Virus record (IMG/VR): IMGVR_UViG_3300038441_000646
Span: 1-48,970 of that record
From: a virus
Strand: one strand, 5' to 3'
Length of the DNA: 48,970 nucleotides
Shown here: in pieces, positions 45,835 to 48,970 of the stretch
How positions within the stretch are numbered: position 1 is the stretch's first letter
How the letters are laid out: each line of letters starts with the position of its first letter
Made by a program: the position numbers and the translations under genes
The notes under the pieces: generated by a model
Told to the model about the DNA's origin: nothing
Databases searched by the model: none
The model's input: only the letters and a program-made list of their open reading frames with translations

Positions 45835-46506
45835 ATGAACCGAACAATGGCAATGGAAACTCCCGAACTAAAGACTCTCGCCGACATTCTCGGGGAATAT
45901 TGGGGCTATCTCGTTAGCGGCATTACGGCTATCGGGGTTGCGTGGGCTTTCTATCGCCGATATGTACGGGGAAAGTACACAAAGGCAAAGGAATTCGTAT
46001 CACTTGCCGTCAACGCCCCGTATGCAATTGTTGCGATCCAGAACGAGCTTCAATTCGAGAACGGCGTCAGCCTGCGCGACCGGCTTATTACGCTCGGGGA
46101 GGATGTCGTCGGCCTTCGCCGGATGATGATGTCAGAGACGGCTAATCGGCGAATGACGCTGGCACTGGTCGAGACTCCGATCTTCGAGTGCAACAAGGAT
46201 GGCTCTTTTCTTTGGGCGAATCCAGCGCTTCTAAAGATGGCGAATCGTGGCCTTCATCAAATGGTCGGCGATAACTGGCGGAATTCGGTAGCTACGCCCG
46301 ATCGTGACCGCATTGTTGACGAATTCGAGCGGGCGGTCGACGACGGTACGGACTGCCGCCTAAAGTTCCGGCTGACGACCGGCGACGACACCGAAGAATG
46401 GGTAGTCTTGGACGCGATCTGCAACAAGGATGATTTGGGGAACGTCCTCGGCTTCATCGGGAATATTCGGCTGATACGAGATCCGCGTATTCACGCGACG
46501 GAATAA
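45835..46506 (+). CDS. Membrane-anchored PAS-domain protein
   Basis: The protein has about 223 aa from ATG 45835 (the SD AGGAG is very close; ATG 45847 is an alternative). An N-terminal membrane helix (YWGYLVSGITAIGVAWAFYRR) is followed by a linker helix and a PAS domain in the last 110 residues: VETPIFECNKDGSFLWANPAL, the mid-domain DRDRIVDEFERAVDDGTDC, and the final strands EEWVVLDAICN and GNVLGFIGNIRLIR. PAS domains sense small molecules or bind partners; no kinase or GGDEF output is attached. A lysogenic or host-signalling role is inference. It has its own 150-bp upstream region. Confidence 0.75.
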   Translation: MNRTMAMETPELKTLADILGEYWGYLVSGITAIGVAWAFYRRYVRGKYTKAKEFVSLAVNAPYAIVAIQNELQFENGVSLRDRLITLGEDVVGLRRMMMSETANRRMTLALVETPIFECNKDGSFLWANPALLKMANRGLHQMVGDNWRNSVATPDRDRIVDEFERAVDDGTDCRLKFRLTTGDDTEEWVVLDAICNKDDLGNVLGFIGNIRLIRDPRIHATE

Positions 46507-46552
46507 TAAGGCTTGCAATCGAAACGGAATTGCGGTCCAACCCGCCGCCGGG

Positions 46553-47563
46553 CTAAAGGACTTTCAGCACTCGCCGAAGGTCCTCGACCGCAACCGTCAG
46601 GTTGCACCCCGACCCGATAAGCGATAGTTCTGAATCAGGCTCACCGAAAAGACAATGAAATCGGTGTCCAAGGGCATCGGATAAATGCCAGTATCCAAAA
46701 TTAGGTTCGCGCTTTTGAAACTCGACAACATCGCCGCCGCCGGGCATAAACAAGCAATTCGTAAGACCGGCGCCGTGTATGCCCATTAGAACCGAACATC
46801 CCGAAAATAGATCTATTTGTTCTGCCAGCGACAGGTTATCAGGCCGCGCGATTTCGAAACCGAATTCGTGCAGCACCGGCTCAAGCTCGGACTCGTTCAG
46901 TACCTTACGTCTCCTTGCATCCGATCTCGATACATATAGGCGTCGATTACCCGCCGGCCGATCGCTGCGGAGCCGAGATCTCAAATCCCTCAATCGGTCG
47001 TCGTTTATCTGTTCGTGCGACGTCATTCGCGGCACGTAGTACATAGACGGAACTTTATAAAACTTGTCGGATCGAAGCCATACAATGTCAGCGAACTCTA
47101 TTCCAAGCAATTTCAGGCTCTCAAGTCCGATCGTTCGGACGTAAGGCGTATCAGGCAGCAAAAGAGTCAGCCGATGAGCGTTTTGCTCGATTACGCAAAT
47201 CTTCGGCAGCACTTCCATAAACCAATGGAAGTGCCCGGAAGAATTGCCGTCGGTAACGAGCACGTAATCACGTCCCTTTGGCAGCGACACCTGTTTGAAC
47301 CGCACCAACCCTTTCACCAGATGCCGCCAGCGGTAGTATCCGACGAGGGCCGGATCAATAACGGATTCAGGTAAGACGCGTCCGTATTTGTAAATCACCG
47401 AATCAGGAGATATCCGAACCTGACCGAGATATTCGACGCTCAAGCCTTTTCTTTTGTATCTCGACACGGGAAGAAAGAGATCTTGATCCTCAAGGCCGAT
47501 ATTGGCGGGCAAGGTTCGAATAGTAATACCGGGATTCTCAGTGCGGAAGTGGAAACTTGGCAT
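46553..47563 (-). CDS. Glycosyltransferase family 61 (DUF563-type)
   Basis: Read on the - strand, 336 aa. Motifs of GT61: GHFHWFMEVLPKICV (about 110-124), LYVSRSDARRRKVLNE (about 209-224), FSGCSVLMGIHGAGLTNCLFMPGG (about 254-277), then VVEFQKRE. These enzymes transfer sugars onto surface polysaccharides. It lies convergent to the PAS gene and beside the integrase, a typical place for lysogenic-conversion genes. A TATAAT string overlaps the ATG, so the true start could be further downstream. Substrate unknown. Confidence 0.8.
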   Translation of the reverse strand: MPSFHFRTENPGITIRTLPANIGLEDQDLFLPVSRYKRKGLSVEYLGQVRISPDSVIYKYGRVLPESVIDPALVGYYRWRHLVKGLVRFKQVSLPKGRDYVLVTDGNSSGHFHWFMEVLPKICVIEQNAHRLTLLLPDTPYVRTIGLESLKLLGIEFADIVWLRSDKFYKVPSMYYVPRMTSHEQINDDRLRDLRSRLRSDRPAGNRRLYVSRSDARRRKVLNESELEPVLHEFGFEIARPDNLSLAEQIDLFSGCSVLMGIHGAGLTNCLFMPGGGDVVEFQKREPNFGYWHLSDALGHRFHCLFGEPDSELSLIGSGCNLTVAVEDLRRVLKVL

Positions 47564-47591
47564 TATAGTAATGTATCAAATGTGTGTGGAG

Positions 47592-47708
47592 TTAGACGGT
47601 CTTTCGTGTCGGAGCCGGAGTCGAGCAGCGACAGTAAGAGAGGTTACAGCCCTTTTCATCATGCCAACTCCAATTATGGCCGCAATCTGGACAACAATCA
47701 GTGATCAT
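47592..47708 (-). CDS. Tiny zinc-ribbon protein (38 aa), coupled to integrase
   Basis: Read on the - strand from ATG 47708, which overlaps the integrase stop (ATGA). The sequence begins MITDCCPDCGHNWSWHDEKG and continues with CNLSYCRC. Six Cys and two His are arranged as CxxC--H ... C--CxC, a zinc ribbon of a small type seen in Actinobacteria and phages. It is too short for easy detection, but the Cys spacing and coupling make it likely. It may assist integration or excision; this is inference. Confidence 0.55.
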   Translation of the reverse strand: MITDCCPDCGHNWSWHDEKGCNLSYCRCSTPAPTRKTV

Positions 47709-48970
47709 GCCGGCCTCAACATCTTATCCATTTCATCGCTCGCTTCAAACTGAGCGTCATCGTCGACGTGAACATAATACTTGTAAGTCGTTGACAGTTC
47801 CGAGTGACCGGCATAAGCCTGCAACTTCTTTGGGTTCCGAAACCGATTCGCGAGCATTGACAGGCACGTATGCCGGAGAGATTGAAAGCTGTATTTTGAA
47901 TCATCGATCTTGGCGAGTTTCAAAATATCCTTAAAATCCCGCTTGCCAATGTTTTTCGTACTTTTCGGCCGGCCGTTCTCGGCGGGGAACACTAGATCGA
48001 ATCGTTTCATTTCAGCGGCACGTTCGCGGGATATTTGCCGATGCTTCACCCGTCGCTTGTATCGCGGCCCCATCGTAGATCGTTTATGAGCCAGTACCGC
48101 CCTGGTAGCCGCATCAGCTTCCGCGACCTCTATAATTTCATTTAGGATCTCGCGCTGGCGTTTAAGCCTGTCCGAGAGATATTGGCTGATCCCGATCGTT
48201 CGAGCCGATGCCAACGTTTTGAGTTCGCCCAGCTTACCACCCGCACCTTTGAAATCCTCGATCCAGGCTTGCTCGACGACGACCTTTCGCTTTTTAAGAT
48301 CAACGCTGTCCCACGCGAGCCCGAGAACTTCTTGCGGCCGTAAGCCTGTCTCGAGCGCGAATTCGAAGATGATGTAACGATCATCCTTCTGCGCCGCGGC
48401 AACGAACCTTTTAACCTCAGACGCCGACATAGCTACCGATTCGACCCGCTTGACCTTCGGCAGCATCACGCCGTCGCACGGGTTCGATATCATCTTGCCC
48501 CAGCGTACAGCCTGTTTGAACGCCATCGACAGAAAGACGTTGATCTTCTTGACCATCGACGCCGACGCTCCCGAAGCCATCAGGGAATCATAGAATTGCT
48601 GTACGGCGAGAGTTGTAAGACTCGCCGGTTCCATCTGAGCGATCGACGACGGCTTAATATGCTTCTCAAAAAGATGCGTGTAATAGTCGTGAGTTCGTTC
48701 GGCGACGGATTTTGCTTTTACCGATAGATAATGGGTGAGCAGATCCGCCACAGAGTCGGCAATATTGGGTTTGACTCCAAAGCGCTTCAACCGGAGATGT
48801 TCGATCTCCATTTCCCGAGCTAGCTCCGCCGCCCGTTCCCGCGTTTCCGGCTGGCAGGCTTTGGTGGATTGCTCGTAAATGATCCGACCTTTGGCGTTTC
48901 TTTTATCCGTCGGGAATTCCCGTTTTACGTGCCACCGGCCGCGTTTCAGGACTACATAAGGCGGTAGATC
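47705..48970 (-). CDS. int: Tyrosine-type site-specific integrase (5' end beyond the window)
   Basis: Read on the - strand. The open frame continues upstream of the internal ATG at 48811 to the right edge, adding an N-terminal arm-binding-like domain (RGRWHVKREFPT; GRIIYEQSTKAC; TRERAAELA), so the gene is partial here. A SAM-like core-binding domain (DLLTHYLSVKAKSVAERTHD) and the catalytic domain follow: LETGLRPQEVLGL (Arg), SFQSLRHTCLSML (Arg; the usual His of HxxR is Gln), AGHSELSTTYKYYVH (His and nucleophile Tyr). It integrates the phage at an attachment site not identified here. Its presence makes the phage temperate. Confidence 0.85.
   Translation of the reverse strand, partial: DLPPYVVLKRGRWHVKREFPTDKRNAKGRIIYEQSTKACQPETRERAAELAREMEIEHLRLKRFGVKPNIADSVADLLTHYLSVKAKSVAERTHDYYTHLFEKHIKPSSIAQMEPASLTTLAVQQFYDSLMASGASASMVKKINVFLSMAFKQAVRWGKMISNPCDGVMLPKVKRVESVAMSASEVKRFVAAAQKDDRYIIFEFALETGLRPQEVLGLAWDSVDLKKRKVVVEQAWIEDFKGAGGKLGELKTLASARTIGISQYLSDRLKRQREILNEIIEVAEADAATRAVLAHKRSTMGPRYKRRVKHRQISRERAAEMKRFDLVFPAENGRPKSTKNIGKRDFKDILKLAKIDDSKYSFQSLRHTCLSMLANRFRNPKKLQAYAGHSELSTTYKYYVHVDDDAQFEASDEMDKMLRPA

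Overview
This window is the late (virion and lysis) half of a temperate podovirus-like phage or prophage. Nearly everything runs on the + strand as tightly packed genes that often overlap by ATGA or TAATG. The recognisable backbone is terminase large subunit, portal, scaffold, major capsid protein, a tail tubular protein A-like adaptor, a tail tubular protein B-like protein, internal virion proteins, appendage proteins, one giant 3694-residue virion protein, and a lysis cassette. A tyrosine integrase on the - strand runs off the right edge. No contractile or long-tail genes (sheath, tape measure, tube) are visible, which supports a short-tailed T7-like plan. No polymerase, primase, helicase, phage RNA polymerase or repressor is seen, so the early and replication genes must lie outside the window. 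The host is probably Gram-negative, because the phage carries an outer-membrane beta-barrel gene and a possible lipoprotein. A soil or environmental lineage such as Acidobacteriota would fit the fulvocin-like gene and moderate GC, but this is only a guess.

Layout: (1) 1-1860, small accessory genes, a fulvocin C-like cysteine-rich bacteriocin precursor and a small two-helix membrane protein. (2) 1904-7622, a predicted DNA-packaging operon: HTH/small terminase candidate, small zinc-ribbon and membrane proteins, a multi-zinc-finger gene, and terminase. (3) 7641-13697, portal, a repeat-rich fibre-like protein, a glycosyltransferase and a methyltransferase. (4) 13836-16565, scaffold and capsid, with an intrinsic terminator on each side. 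(5) 16619-24595, adaptor and tail genes ending in a tail-type protein with a C-terminal Hint (hedgehog/intein) domain. (6) 24627-31273, GNAT-like protein, internal virion proteins and appendages with Ig/FN3/LamG-like folds. (7) 31274-42358, a giant polyvalent virion protein with M15 peptidase, GGDEF-like, MuF-C-like and HExxH metallopeptidase regions, plus a nested ORF. (8) 42318-44532, lysis region: a divergent pair of tiny membrane proteins, an M15-LysM endolysin, holin-like proteins and a Lom-like barrel. (9) 44629-48970, accessory genes: possible lipoprotein, conserved phage protein, membrane PAS protein, GT61 glycosyltransferase, tiny zinc ribbon and integrase.

The most distinctive signal is a family of five short arrays of GTAGAC (or its reverse complement GTCTAC) repeated with an exact 8-bp period. 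They sit only at module boundaries: 1904, 7641, 13686, 24592 and 42633. Three of them end 3-8 nt before a start codon that has no Shine-Dalgarno sequence. They look like a phage-wide late promoter or operator element. No gene-free stretch exceeds about 165 bp, and no tRNA, CRISPR array or insertion sequence was found.
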